NCBI GenBank assembly: GCA_902800595.1
Contig: CADCFA010000006.1
Span: 1-63,574, forward strand
From: an uncultured Prevotellaceae bacterium
GTDB lineage: Bacteria; Bacteroidota; Bacteroidia; Bacteroidales; Bacteroidaceae
Length of the DNA stretch: 63,574 bases
Direction of reading: 5' to 3'
Shown here: positions 17,563 through 26,034 of the stretch, in pieces
Layout: the number at the start of each line of letters is the position of its first letter
How positions within the stretch are numbered: the stretch's first letter is position 1
The notes under the pieces: model-generated
What the model saw: the letters and a program-made list of their open reading frames with translations, nothing else
What the model was told of the DNA's origin: nothing
Database searches by the model: none
Program-made: the position numbers and the translations under genes

Positions 17563-19065
17563 ATGAAGAATCTAAATAAATGGTTATTAGCCCTTGTCTT
17601 GCTGCCAGCCTTTCTTGTTTCGTGCGAGCAGAAAGACAATCAGGTTGCCAAAAAAGAACCAAAGTGCGACGACGACTTGGTGGGATTGAACGTAGCCGTC
17701 TTTTCAGGTACATGCTACGACATCGACCTGACGAAGCGCGGCGACATCACTTTGTTCCGTTTCAATTCTCTCCCTGACTGCCTGGAAGCCCTTTCTTCAG
17801 GCAAAGTGGATGCCTACATGGATGATGAGTCGTCATTCTCACCGAGTGAACTGAAGCGCCGTAAGTTGCATGCAGCCTATTATGGCAACGATTACGACGA
17901 TGTAGCCTTTGCCTTCCGTAAGGGTGATAAGCTGTGCGACGAGTTCGACGCATTCTTTCAAGAGTTAAAGGATGTGGGCCTCTTTGATGAGATTCATAAA
18001 CGCTGGCTCGAAACCGATGAGCCTGAGACTGTGGAAATGCCCGACATCCCCATCTATACTGCTGGCGTACCTATCCGTGTAGGTACCATGCAGCTGCTGG
18101 CGCCGTTCTGCTTCCCTGTCGGCGATCTCTGGCACGGATTTGAGGCAGAGCTGCTTTATCGCTTCGCGGCATATCTGAAACGCCCTATAGATATTAAGGT
18201 ATATGAGTGTAGTGCAGGTCCTGCAGCCATCCAGGCAAACCAGATAGATATCTTTGGTGGTAGCCTCTCTGTCACCGAAGAGCGCAAGCAGGTGATGAGT
18301 TTCGGTGCGCCCTACTATCAGTGTCATCCTATCATCCTCGTGCGCGACGCTGACGCACAAGCTGGCCTGGGCTCAGATGAACTGTCATTCATCGACAGTA
18401 TAAAGGATTCGTTCTATCGCAACTTCATCTTCGAGGACCGTTATCAATTCATTCTCGATGGCTTGTGGGAAACGATTGTCATCAGCTTCTTCTCACTGAT
18501 ATTCGGTACCATCATGGCAGCGCTGCTCTGCTGGATGCGCATGAGCAAAAAGCGTTTACTGCGCTCGTTGGCAGTCTGCTATATCGACACGATGCGAGGC
18601 GTGCCCCAGCTGGTCATCCTCATGATCATGTTCTATGTGGTGCTTGCCGAGACAGGCTTCACGGCAACGGCTGTGGCTGTCATCAGCTTCTCGATGGTGT
18701 TTGCCGCTTACGTCTGCGAGATGTTCCGCTCCTCAATCCTGGCTTTGGGAAAAGGGCAGGTCGAAGCAGGTATCGCCTTAGGCTTCACCCCTATGCAGAC
18801 CTTCTTCTACATCATCGCGCCTCAGGCCATCCGCAATGTCATGCCCGTCTATAAAGGCGAGGCAGTATCCCTCTTCAAGAGTACCTCTATTGTGGGTTAT
18901 ATCGCTATCGTTGACCTCACCAAGGCCTCCGACCTTGTGAGAAGCCGCACCTTTGATGCCTTCTTCCCGCTGATTGTCATCGCCATCATCTACTTTGTGC
19001 TGGCCTGGTTGCTGGGCAAGTTCCTCGACAGACTGGTGAAAGTTAAGAAACATAAGACCGCTTAA
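17563..19065 (+). CDS. Fused amino-acid ABC importer: binding lipoprotein plus permease
   Basis: 500 residues. A lipobox (FLVSC, Cys 21) anchors the protein. Residues 38-152 read like the C-terminal half of a family-3 solute-binding protein: LVGLNVAVFSGT, LEALSSGKVDAYMDD, FAFRKGD, and a closing DEIHKRWLE. Residues 170-275 read like the N-terminal half: IRVGTMQLLAPF, FEAELLYRFAAYL, SVTEERKQVMSFGAPYY. The order is thus swapped relative to the usual domain. From about 290 a HisM/GlnP-type permease follows with several membrane segments and the EAA loop EAGIALGFTPMQTFFYI. Polar amino acids are the expected class of substrate; which one is unknown. The ATPase gene lies 15 bases downstream. Confidence 0.88.
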   Translation: MKNLNKWLLALVLLPAFLVSCEQKDNQVAKKEPKCDDDLVGLNVAVFSGTCYDIDLTKRGDITLFRFNSLPDCLEALSSGKVDAYMDDESSFSPSELKRRKLHAAYYGNDYDDVAFAFRKGDKLCDEFDAFFQELKDVGLFDEIHKRWLETDEPETVEMPDIPIYTAGVPIRVGTMQLLAPFCFPVGDLWHGFEAELLYRFAAYLKRPIDIKVYECSAGPAAIQANQIDIFGGSLSVTEERKQVMSFGAPYYQCHPIILVRDADAQAGLGSDELSFIDSIKDSFYRNFIFEDRYQFILDGLWETIVISFFSLIFGTIMAALLCWMRMSKKRLLRSLAVCYIDTMRGVPQLVILMIMFYVVLAETGFTATAVAVISFSMVFAAYVCEMFRSSILALGKGQVEAGIALGFTPMQTFFYIIAPQAIRNVMPVYKGEAVSLFKSTSIVGYIAIVDLTKASDLVRSRTFDAFFPLIVIAIIYFVLAWLLGKFLDRLVKVKKHKTA

Positions 19066-19080
19066 AACGATACAGACATT

Positions 19081-20169
19081 ATGATACAAGTAAATCATCT
19101 GACCAAATCATATACACAACCCAATGGAGAAGTGCTCCAGGTGCTGAAGGATGTCAACTGCCATATCAGTAAAGGAGAGGTCATCAGCATCATCGGTCCT
19201 TCAGGAACGGGTAAGAGCACCTTCCTGCGTGCACTCAACCTGCTCGATGAGCCCACCAGTGGCGAGATCATCGTGGGAGGCGAAAACATCCTTCAGAAGA
19301 AATACCCCCTCAACAAACTGCGTCAGCGCATGGGAATGGTGTTCCAGAACTTCAACCTCTTCGAGCACCTTACCATCCTTGAGAACGTTACCCTTGCCCC
19401 CATCAAGCTGCTGGGACTCTCCAAGGAAGATGCGCAGAAAGAAGCCATGCAGATGCTCCGCAAGGTAGGAATGGCAGAGAAGGCTGATGCGATGCCCAAA
19501 AACCTCTCCGGAGGTCAGAAGCAGCGTGTGGCCATTGCCCGCTGTCTCGCCATGCATCCCGACATCATCCTCTTCGACGAGCCCACCTCAGCACTCGACC
19601 CCACGCTGGTAGGCGAGGTGCTCAGCGTGATCCGTCAGCTGGCAAAGGAGGGTATGACGATGCTGATCGTCACCCACGAGATGAAGTTTGCCTACGATGT
19701 CTCCACTCGCATCTTCTTTATGAACGAAGGTGTGATCTACGAGGAAGGCACACCCCAGCAGATCTTCGAGAACCCGCAGCGTGAGGCCACCCGTGCCTTC
19801 ACCAACCGCATCCGTACTCTCAGCTGTTACGTCAAAAACACCGACTTCGATATTTACGAGTTCTTCGGTCAGATGGGACAGTTCTGCATGCACTATGGTA
19901 TTATTGACAAGCAGAGAACCATTGAGCACATCACCGATGAGTTCCTGACATCGCTGCTCAAGCCCGAGGAGCGCCCTGTCACTGTCAGCCTCAACTATAG
20001 TGAGAAGGATTATTCATTAACACTCACCATCAAGATCGAGGGGCTGGATGAGTCACCCCTTGCCCGTTCGTCATCCGACGAGCTGGCAATCAACATCGTA
20101 TACGGCATGTGTAAGAGCCTCACGGAGGAAAGTGCCCCCGACGGCTACGAAGTTAAATTTGAACTTTAG
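19081..20169 (+). CDS. Amino-acid ABC importer ATPase with extra C-terminal domain
   Basis: 362 residues. The first 240 are a GlnQ/HisP-type ATPase: Walker A GPSGTGKST (about 40-48), signature LSGGQKQR, Walker B IILFDEPTSALDP and the switch His in VTHEM. GlnQ proteins usually end near residue 245. Here a further 120 residues follow, with helices then strands (VTVSLNYSEKDYSLTLTIKI, DELAINIVYGM, EVKFEL). The layout faintly recalls an HATPase or anti-sigma-like fold, but this is a weak resemblance. It may regulate the transporter. The gene completes the operon with the barrel protein and the fused permease. Confidence 0.9.
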   Translation: MIQVNHLTKSYTQPNGEVLQVLKDVNCHISKGEVISIIGPSGTGKSTFLRALNLLDEPTSGEIIVGGENILQKKYPLNKLRQRMGMVFQNFNLFEHLTILENVTLAPIKLLGLSKEDAQKEAMQMLRKVGMAEKADAMPKNLSGGQKQRVAIARCLAMHPDIILFDEPTSALDPTLVGEVLSVIRQLAKEGMTMLIVTHEMKFAYDVSTRIFFMNEGVIYEEGTPQQIFENPQREATRAFTNRIRTLSCYVKNTDFDIYEFFGQMGQFCMHYGIIDKQRTIEHITDEFLTSLLKPEERPVTVSLNYSEKDYSLTLTIKIEGLDESPLARSSSDELAINIVYGMCKSLTEESAPDGYEVKFEL

Positions 20170-20250
20170 ATGATTAGCCCAATGTTTCTGTCTCAGATCA
20201 GTGATGGAAACAAGCTGCCCGCTCTGATTCTTCATTGAGCGCAACAAGCT

Positions 20251-20928
20251 CTATTGCGTGGCGCGACGAGATGCTGGAGAAAATTCGAAATGCTGGTAAT
20301 CCTTGACTGAGCGCCAGGCACCGCCCCAGGTGAAGCCGTGCTTGATGAAGAGCTTGTAGCAGAGGTCGTTGGTGGTGATCTTATACCGGAAATCCTTCTT
20401 GCGATCGGCATAAGGCACGCCAGTGGCTGGCTCTACGATGCGATGGCCGTCTTTCCTGCTATAACGGACGTAGGGGTTATAAAGGGGGTTGACATCAATG
20501 GCTAAGCCGTAGGCATGCTTCGACAGATGCTTGGTGTCTGACACGATGCGATAGTTGAAACAACTGGTGTTGTTGGCACGCATCTGACGCTCGTCGTCGC
20601 CATCGTAGTTGTCGGCCAGCGTGATCTGCTGAATGGGATAGCGGGCCTTGTAGAGCTCATGGAAGATCGTGAGCAGCTTGGAGGCGATGAGTTTGTTGCA
20701 GATGAGCTCGCCCTGATGGGCACGTCCGTCGTAGTCGTAGTGGAGCACGCGCAGATAGCGGAGGTCGGAACGCTGGACATGAGGGTTAGCATGATAGCTG
20801 CGGCCCTTCATGAACTGCCAGATGCTGTCGGGGACGGGCTCGGCTGAGAATCCCTTAGAATGCGTCTGGCCCTGCAGGCATAACGCGCTGCAAAGCCAGA
20901 CTATCATCAGAACACATTTTCTAATCAT
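20251..20928 (-). CDS. Secreted M15-family D-Ala-D-Ala-type peptidase
   Basis: 225 residues with a signal peptide (about 1-20, LCLQGQ). The zinc site is SKHAYGLAIDVN (His and Asp of the HxxxxxxD motif) plus HFEF near the C-terminus, with a conserved YDGDDERQMRANNTS segment. This matches the M15C subfamily, which includes L,D- and D,D-peptidases of peptidoglycan such as phage endolysins and VanY-like enzymes. It probably acts on the peptide stems of the cell wall in the periplasm. Its start follows directly after the hppA stop with no gap, so it is translated after HppA on one message. Confidence 0.88.
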   Translation of the reverse strand: MIRKCVLMIVWLCSALCLQGQTHSKGFSAEPVPDSIWQFMKGRSYHANPHVQRSDLRYLRVLHYDYDGRAHQGELICNKLIASKLLTIFHELYKARYPIQQITLADNYDGDDERQMRANNTSCFNYRIVSDTKHLSKHAYGLAIDVNPLYNPYVRYSRKDGHRIVEPATGVPYADRKKDFRYKITTNDLCYKLFIKHGFTWGGAWRSVKDYQHFEFSPASRRATQ

Positions 20929-23118
20929 TTATGAGAATGCTACGGTGAGTCCTGCCATGACGATGCTGACCATCGACATGAGTTTGATCAGAATGTTGAG
21001 TGACGGACCAGAGGTGTCCTTGAACGGATCGCCTACGGTGTCGCCTACGATACAGGCCTTGTGGGCAAACGAGCCCTTACCGCCGAAGTTGCCTTCCTCG
21101 ATATTCTTCTTGGCATTATCCCAGGCACCACCCGCATTGGCCATGAATACAGCGAGGGTGAAACCGCCTGCCAGACCGCCTACGAGCAGACCCATGACAC
21201 CTGCCACACCGAGAACCATACCAACGATGATGGGGATGAGGATGGCGAGGATGGAGGGCACGATCATCTCGTGCTGGGCGGCACGTGTAGAGATCTCCAC
21301 ACAGCGTCCGTAGTCGGGTGTGCCTGTACCTTCGAGGATACCGGCAATCTCACGGAACTGACGGCGCACCTCCTGTACCATCTTCTCGGCAGCACGGCCT
21401 ACAGCCTCCATCGTCATACCACAGAACAGGAAGGCTGCCATCGCACCGATAAAGGCTCCTACGATGACGCGGGGGTTCATAAGGTTGATCTGGAAGTAGT
21501 TCATGAAGTCGGGAATGGTGGCGTCGGAAGCTGCTATCACATCGCCTGCCACATTCGTGAGGGTCTGACCGGCACGCGCCATCGCAATCTTAATCTCCTC
21601 GATGTAAGAGGCGAGGAGGGCGAGGGCGGTGAGGGCTGCTGAACCGATGGCGAAACCCTTACCGGTGGCAGCAGTAGTGTTGCCTAACGCATCGAGGGAA
21701 TCGGTACGATGGCGCACCTCTTCGCCAAGTCCGCACATCTCGGCATTACCACCGGCATTGTCGGCGATAGGTCCGTAAGCGTCGGTGGCGAGGGTGATGC
21801 CCAAGGTGGAGAGCATTCCCACAGCGGCGATACCGATACCATAGAGGCCGTGAGAGAGTGACTCTGACGACAGCGTGAGGTCGAAGCCGTTGGCACAGAG
21901 ATAACTCAGCATGATAGCCACACCAATGGTGATGACTGGGATGCAGGTAGAGATCATTCCTGTGCCGATACCCTTGATAATCACGGTAGCAGCACCCGTC
22001 TGACCTGCCTCAGAGATTTTCTTAGTAGGTGTGTAAGAGTGGGAGGTATAATACTCGGTGGCCTGACCGATGATGACACCGGCTGCCAGTCCGGAGATGA
22101 CAGAGAAGGAGAGGCCGAGCCAGTTGTCGATGCCTAACAGATAGAGGATGGCAAACGACGCGATGGCGATCAGGACGGCGCTGACATTCGTACCTACGGA
22201 GAGGGAGTGGAGCAGATCCTTCATGGTGGCGCCTTCCTTGGTGCGTACCAGGAAGATGCCCAGCAGTGAGAGGAACACGCCTACAGCAGCAATGAGCATC
22301 GGGGCAATAACTGCCTTGAGTTGGATGTCGAGACCTGCCACACCAAAGGCGGCAGCGCCAAGGGCGGCTGTTGACAGCACGGAACCGCAGTAGCTCTCAT
22401 AGAGGTCGGCTCCCATACCTGCCACATCGCCTACGTTATCACCCACGTTGTCGGCAATGGTAGCGGGGTTGCGCGGATCGTCCTCGGGGATGTCGGCTTC
22501 CACCTTACCCACGATGTCGGCTCCCACGTCGGCAGCTTTGGTGTAAATACCGCCACCCACACGGGCGAAGAGGGCCTGTGTAGAAGCACCCATACCAAAG
22601 GTCAGCATGGTGGTGGTGATGGAGATGAGTCCGTCGGCATCGAAGTGGTTGAGCACCACAAACCAGATGGCGATGTCGAGCAGTCCGAGACCTACTACCG
22701 TGAGTCCCATGACGGCACCTGAGCGGAAAGCAATCTTCAAACCGGCGTTCAGGCTCTCACGCGCAGCATTGGCGGTGCGGGCGGAAGCATAAGTGGCTGT
22801 CTTCATGCCGAAGAATCCTGCCAGACCGGAGAAGAAACCGCCTGTGAGGAAGGCAAAGGGCACCCAGGGATTTTGCACATTCAGGCCATAGGCCATGAAG
22901 GCAAATAGGGCGCAGAGCACCACAAACACGATGCAGACCACCTTATACTGCTGTTTCAGGTAGGCCATCGCACCTTTTCGCACGTAGAGTGCAATCTCTT
23001 TCATTCGGGGCGTTCCTTCGTCGGCTGCCATCATCTGGCGGAAGAAGAACCACGCCATGCCCAGTGCCACGAGCGATGCTATGGGCACGAGCCAGAATAC
23101 TGTGGGGATGTTCATCAT
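20929..23118 (-). CDS. hppA: Membrane-bound pyrophosphatase ion pump
   Basis: 729 residues with about 16 hydrophobic segments. The catalytic loop reads GGGIYTKAADVGADIVGKVE with EDDPRNPATIADNVGDNVGDVAGMGADLYESY after it, the strict signature of H+/Na+-translocating pyrophosphatases. Further Asp-rich sites lie at NAGGAWDNAKK and HKACIVGDTVGDPFKDTSG. It splits pyrophosphate in the cytoplasm and exports cations. The GNTTAATGKGF loop has Ala where K+-independent enzymes have Lys, so K+ activation and Na+ pumping (or mixed Na+/H+ pumping, known in Bacteroides) are likely. The ion is inferred. Confidence 0.95.
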   Translation of the reverse strand: MMNIPTVFWLVPIASLVALGMAWFFFRQMMAADEGTPRMKEIALYVRKGAMAYLKQQYKVVCIVFVVLCALFAFMAYGLNVQNPWVPFAFLTGGFFSGLAGFFGMKTATYASARTANAARESLNAGLKIAFRSGAVMGLTVVGLGLLDIAIWFVVLNHFDADGLISITTTMLTFGMGASTQALFARVGGGIYTKAADVGADIVGKVEADIPEDDPRNPATIADNVGDNVGDVAGMGADLYESYCGSVLSTAALGAAAFGVAGLDIQLKAVIAPMLIAAVGVFLSLLGIFLVRTKEGATMKDLLHSLSVGTNVSAVLIAIASFAILYLLGIDNWLGLSFSVISGLAAGVIIGQATEYYTSHSYTPTKKISEAGQTGAATVIIKGIGTGMISTCIPVITIGVAIMLSYLCANGFDLTLSSESLSHGLYGIGIAAVGMLSTLGITLATDAYGPIADNAGGNAEMCGLGEEVRHRTDSLDALGNTTAATGKGFAIGSAALTALALLASYIEEIKIAMARAGQTLTNVAGDVIAASDATIPDFMNYFQINLMNPRVIVGAFIGAMAAFLFCGMTMEAVGRAAEKMVQEVRRQFREIAGILEGTGTPDYGRCVEISTRAAQHEMIVPSILAILIPIIVGMVLGVAGVMGLLVGGLAGGFTLAVFMANAGGAWDNAKKNIEEGNFGGKGSFAHKACIVGDTVGDPFKDTSGPSLNILIKLMSMVSIVMAGLTVAFS

Positions 23119-23156
23119 TTACAAGGGCTTTTTTAGTGAATTTATGAGTTTTGTGT

Positions 23157-23993
23157 CTATTCTTCGACGTAATCAAGCATGTTGGCAGCCTCGTCTTCGG
23201 GGTCGTCAGAGCCAAGATCCATCATGGTGGAGTAGTTGTCCTCAGTGATCTCATCGTCATTGGGATCCTGCACCTCATCCTCCTCATCGTGGGAGCTGTA
23301 ATTGTCTTCTACTATTACATCCTCGTCGTCATCGCCATCTTCACGGTCCAGATCGTCATCGTCACCCTTATCTGAGAATTTCATTCTGATCTTCTCCTCT
23401 TCGGGCTTGAGCTTGGCAAAGATAGCCTCTACCCAACCGCCTTTACGCACTTCGAGGACGTCGAAGCCGTCTTCCACTTTCTTGTCGTACATGCCGCCCT
23501 TCTTGTGGAGACGATCCTTGGGAAGGGTGGTGGTAGAGATGTCGAAACCGCTGAGGATGATGTCTTGGATAGACTGTGACAGAGAGTCCCAGCCGCCACC
23601 GAAGTTACGGTCGATGACCTCAAGCAACTTAACTGCTGAGATATGACGGATATTCTCGTAGGAGAGGTCAGTGACACGCATGATGGGGCGCTTTTTGATC
23701 GCCCATGTGAACTTGAGGCTCTCTTCGAACTTGATATCCATAACTTTATAGCCACGCTTCTCGTAGCTCTTTCTCACTGCGGGGGCTTCATCCTTGATCT
23801 CCTCGATGAGGAAGGCACTCTTGAAGATGTCGAGATAGTGCTGAATGTTTTCTTTTACTTCTGCGTCTTTCGTAGCAGCCTCCCACATACGGAACACATC
23901 GTTCTCCTGAATGTCCCAGACACTGTTCTTGGTAACTGCTTTAATCGATAATGAGGGGTTACTCTCGGGTAGTTGTTGTTTTGTTCTTGCCAT
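23157..23993 (-). CDS. Conserved protein of unknown function with long acidic tail
   Basis: 278 residues from ATG 23993 (MARTKQQLP); the longer frame to 24056 crosses the promoter and is not used. Residues 30-215 are mixed helix and strand without a motif I can name; NFGGGWDSLSQSIQDIILSG is a likely conserved segment. The last 70 residues are dominated by Asp and Glu, with a repeated EDNYS motif. There is no signal peptide, so it is cytoplasmic. Acidic tails of this kind can bind basic partners or mimic nucleic acid, but no function can be assigned. It sits upstream of hppA on the same strand with a 38-base gap. Confidence 0.75.
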   Translation of the reverse strand: MARTKQQLPESNPSLSIKAVTKNSVWDIQENDVFRMWEAATKDAEVKENIQHYLDIFKSAFLIEEIKDEAPAVRKSYEKRGYKVMDIKFEESLKFTWAIKKRPIMRVTDLSYENIRHISAVKLLEVIDRNFGGGWDSLSQSIQDIILSGFDISTTTLPKDRLHKKGGMYDKKVEDGFDVLEVRKGGWVEAIFAKLKPEEEKIRMKFSDKGDDDDLDREDGDDDEDVIVEDNYSSHDEEDEVQDPNDDEITEDNYSTMMDLGSDDPEDEAANMLDYVEE

Positions 23994-24013
23994 AATATTA
24001 CTAAAATTTTCTG

Positions 24014-24044
24014 CAAATGTAACCACTTTATTTTTTATTAGCAA
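24014..24044 (-). promoter_or_regulatory. Promoter of the acidic-tail gene
   Basis: On the minus strand TTG (24044-24042), 20 bases, TACATTTG (24021-24014). It implies a leader of about 15 bases to the ATG at 23993. Confidence 0.6.
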
Positions 24045-24081
24045 GTTTTTAGGCAATATTTTTTTTAATAATTGAAATAAA

Positions 24082-24113
24082 TTTGGTTTTTCGCTGACTT
24101 ATTACTAATTTTG
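24082..24113 (+). promoter_or_regulatory. Promoter of rarA
   Basis: TTTG (24082-24085), 20 bases, TAATTTTG (24106-24113). The ATG follows after 10 bases, so the leader is about 5 bases. Confidence 0.7.
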
Positions 24114-24123
24114 CAACCAAAAT

Positions 24124-25398
24124 ATGATTCAACCACTGGCTGAAAGACTCAGACCTCGCTCGCTTAACGATTATATCGGACAGCAACATCTGGTAGGCGA
24201 GGGCGCCGTCCTGCGAAAGATGATCGAAGCAGGGCGGATTTCGTCATTTATCCTCTGGGGCCCTCCCGGTGTGGGTAAGACTACACTGGCGCAGATCATT
24301 GCCCACAGGCTGGAGACACCCTTCTACACGCTGTCGGCAGTGACGAGCGGTGTGAAGGATGTGAGAGATGTGATTGAGAAAGCTCAGAAGGGTCGTTTCT
24401 TCAACGAGGTTTCACCTATCTTATTTATAGACGAGATACACCGTTTTTCAAAATCACAGCAAGACTCATTGTTGGGGGCTGTGGAGAAAGGGATCGTGAC
24501 GCTGATTGGTGCTACGACGGAGAACCCCTCGTTTGAGGTGATACGTCCGCTGCTTTCGCGCTGTCAGCTCTATGTGCTGAAATCGCTGGAGAAAGGCGAT
24601 CTGCTGCAGTTGCTTGACAGGGCCGTCCATCAGGATAGCGTTCTGAAAGAGCGGCAGATAGAGCTGAAGGAGACGGGCGCCATGTTGCGCTACAGTGGTG
24701 GCGACGCCAGGAAGCTGCTGAACATCTTAGAGCTGGTGGTGGAAGCAGAGCCGGAGAACAAGGTGGTGATTACCGACGAGCTGGTGGTGAACCGTCTGCA
24801 ACAAAACCCGTTGGCATACGATAAAGACGGTGAGATGCACTACGACATCATCTCAGCCTTTATCAAGAGTATCAGAGGCTCTGATCCTGACGCAGCCCTC
24901 TACTGGCTTGCCAGAATGATTGAGGGTGGGGAAGATCCGCAGTTTATCGCCAGACGCCTGATTATCAGCGCATCAGAGGATATCGGGCTGGCAAACCCCA
25001 ATGCCCTGTTGCTGGCCAATGCTGCTTTCGATGCCGTGATGAAGATCGGTTGGCCTGAAGGGAGGATACCCTTGGCGGAAGCCACCGTGTATCTCGCCAC
25101 CTCGCCGAAGAGCAACAGTGCCTATCTGGGGGTGGACGCTGCTCTGGCAAAGGTTAGGGAGACGGGTAACCAGCCTGTGCCGCTGCCTATCAGAAACGCA
25201 CCCACACAGTTGATGAAGGAACTGGGGTATCACGACGGCTATAAGTATCCGCACGATTTTCCTGGTCATTTCACGGAGCAGCAATATCTGCCTGACGCAC
25301 TAGTGAACGAGCGTTTCTGGCACGGGCAGCATAATCCCACGGAGGAAAAGCTGTATCAGCGCATGGTGAACTACTGGGGTAAGAGATACGAGGATTGA
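24124..25398 (+). CDS. rarA: Replication-associated recombination protein A (MgsA/RarA AAA+ ATPase)
   Basis: 424 residues. The opening PLAERLRPRSLNDYIGQQHL is the RarA/RuvB-like N-terminus; Walker A is GPPGVGKTT (about 47-55), Walker B LFIDEIHRFSKSQQD, sensor 1 IGATTENPSFE. The C-terminal half carries the tetramerisation region, with SIRGSDPDAALYWLARM and the closing NPTEEKLYQRMVNYWGKR. RarA acts at stalled replication forks, near SSB. It is followed after 2 bases by a membrane protein gene, and its promoter lies almost against its start. Confidence 0.96.
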   Translation: MIQPLAERLRPRSLNDYIGQQHLVGEGAVLRKMIEAGRISSFILWGPPGVGKTTLAQIIAHRLETPFYTLSAVTSGVKDVRDVIEKAQKGRFFNEVSPILFIDEIHRFSKSQQDSLLGAVEKGIVTLIGATTENPSFEVIRPLLSRCQLYVLKSLEKGDLLQLLDRAVHQDSVLKERQIELKETGAMLRYSGGDARKLLNILELVVEAEPENKVVITDELVVNRLQQNPLAYDKDGEMHYDIISAFIKSIRGSDPDAALYWLARMIEGGEDPQFIARRLIISASEDIGLANPNALLLANAAFDAVMKIGWPEGRIPLAEATVYLATSPKSNSAYLGVDAALAKVRETGNQPVPLPIRNAPTQLMKELGYHDGYKYPHDFPGHFTEQQYLPDALVNERFWHGQHNPTEEKLYQRMVNYWGKRYED

Positions 25399-25400
25399 GG

Positions 25401-26024
25401 ATGATGGATCAGGATATGATAATATATATTATTGAGTTGCTGGGTACGTTTGCCTTTGCCATCTCAGGTATACGGCATGCAGCTGCCAAGCAGTTTGACT
25501 GGTTCGGCGGCTATGTTTGCGGAGTAGCTGTGGCTATCGGCGGTGGTACCATCCGTGATGTGATGTTAGGAACAACACCTTTCTGGATGACGACTCCTAT
25601 CTATCTGATATGTACAGGTGTGGCGCTGCTGACAGTGGCTTTCTTCGGTCGTTGGATGGAGCCGCTGAAGAATGCCTGGTTCGTATTCGACACCTTAGGT
25701 CTGGCACTGTTTACGATTGCCGGTATTCAGAAGAGCATCGCCTTCGGACAACCATTCTGGGTGGCTATAATCATGGGCTGTATCACGGGTTCGGCTGGTG
25801 GCGTGATTCGCGATGTACTCTTGAACAACGAGCCTGTGATCTTTCACAAGGAGATCTATGCGATGGCTTGTGTGCTGGGCGGCATGGTGTATTGGGGACT
25901 GGCCGATCTGGGTATCACGACAGAACTTTGTGCAGTGGTGAGCTTCGTGGTGACTTGTCTGATAAGATTCCTCGCCGTGAGGTATCATATCTCATTACCA
26001 ATACTGAAAGAAATTAAAGAATAA
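25401..26024 (+). CDS. UPF0126/TRIC-family membrane protein
   Basis: 207 residues from ATG 25401; the TTG at 25395 overlapping the rarA stop is less likely. Seven hydrophobic segments arranged as two homologous halves carry the family motif twice: GGGTIRDVMLG in the first half and GGVIRDVLL in the second. TRIC-type proteins are trimeric cation channels in animals, and prokaryotic homologues (YicG, YadS) conduct K+ in vitro. Some members have been linked to glycine transport. The substrate here is not known. It is likely cotranscribed with rarA and dnaB. Confidence 0.88.
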   Translation: MMDQDMIIYIIELLGTFAFAISGIRHAAAKQFDWFGGYVCGVAVAIGGGTIRDVMLGTTPFWMTTPIYLICTGVALLTVAFFGRWMEPLKNAWFVFDTLGLALFTIAGIQKSIAFGQPFWVAIIMGCITGSAGGVIRDVLLNNEPVIFHKEIYAMACVLGGMVYWGLADLGITTELCAVVSFVVTCLIRFLAVRYHISLPILKEIKE

Positions 26025-26034
26025 AATTACATAA

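Noticed and set aside
25395-25400. TTG start for the TRIC-like protein
   Set aside because: An ATG follows two codons later, directly after the rarA stop.
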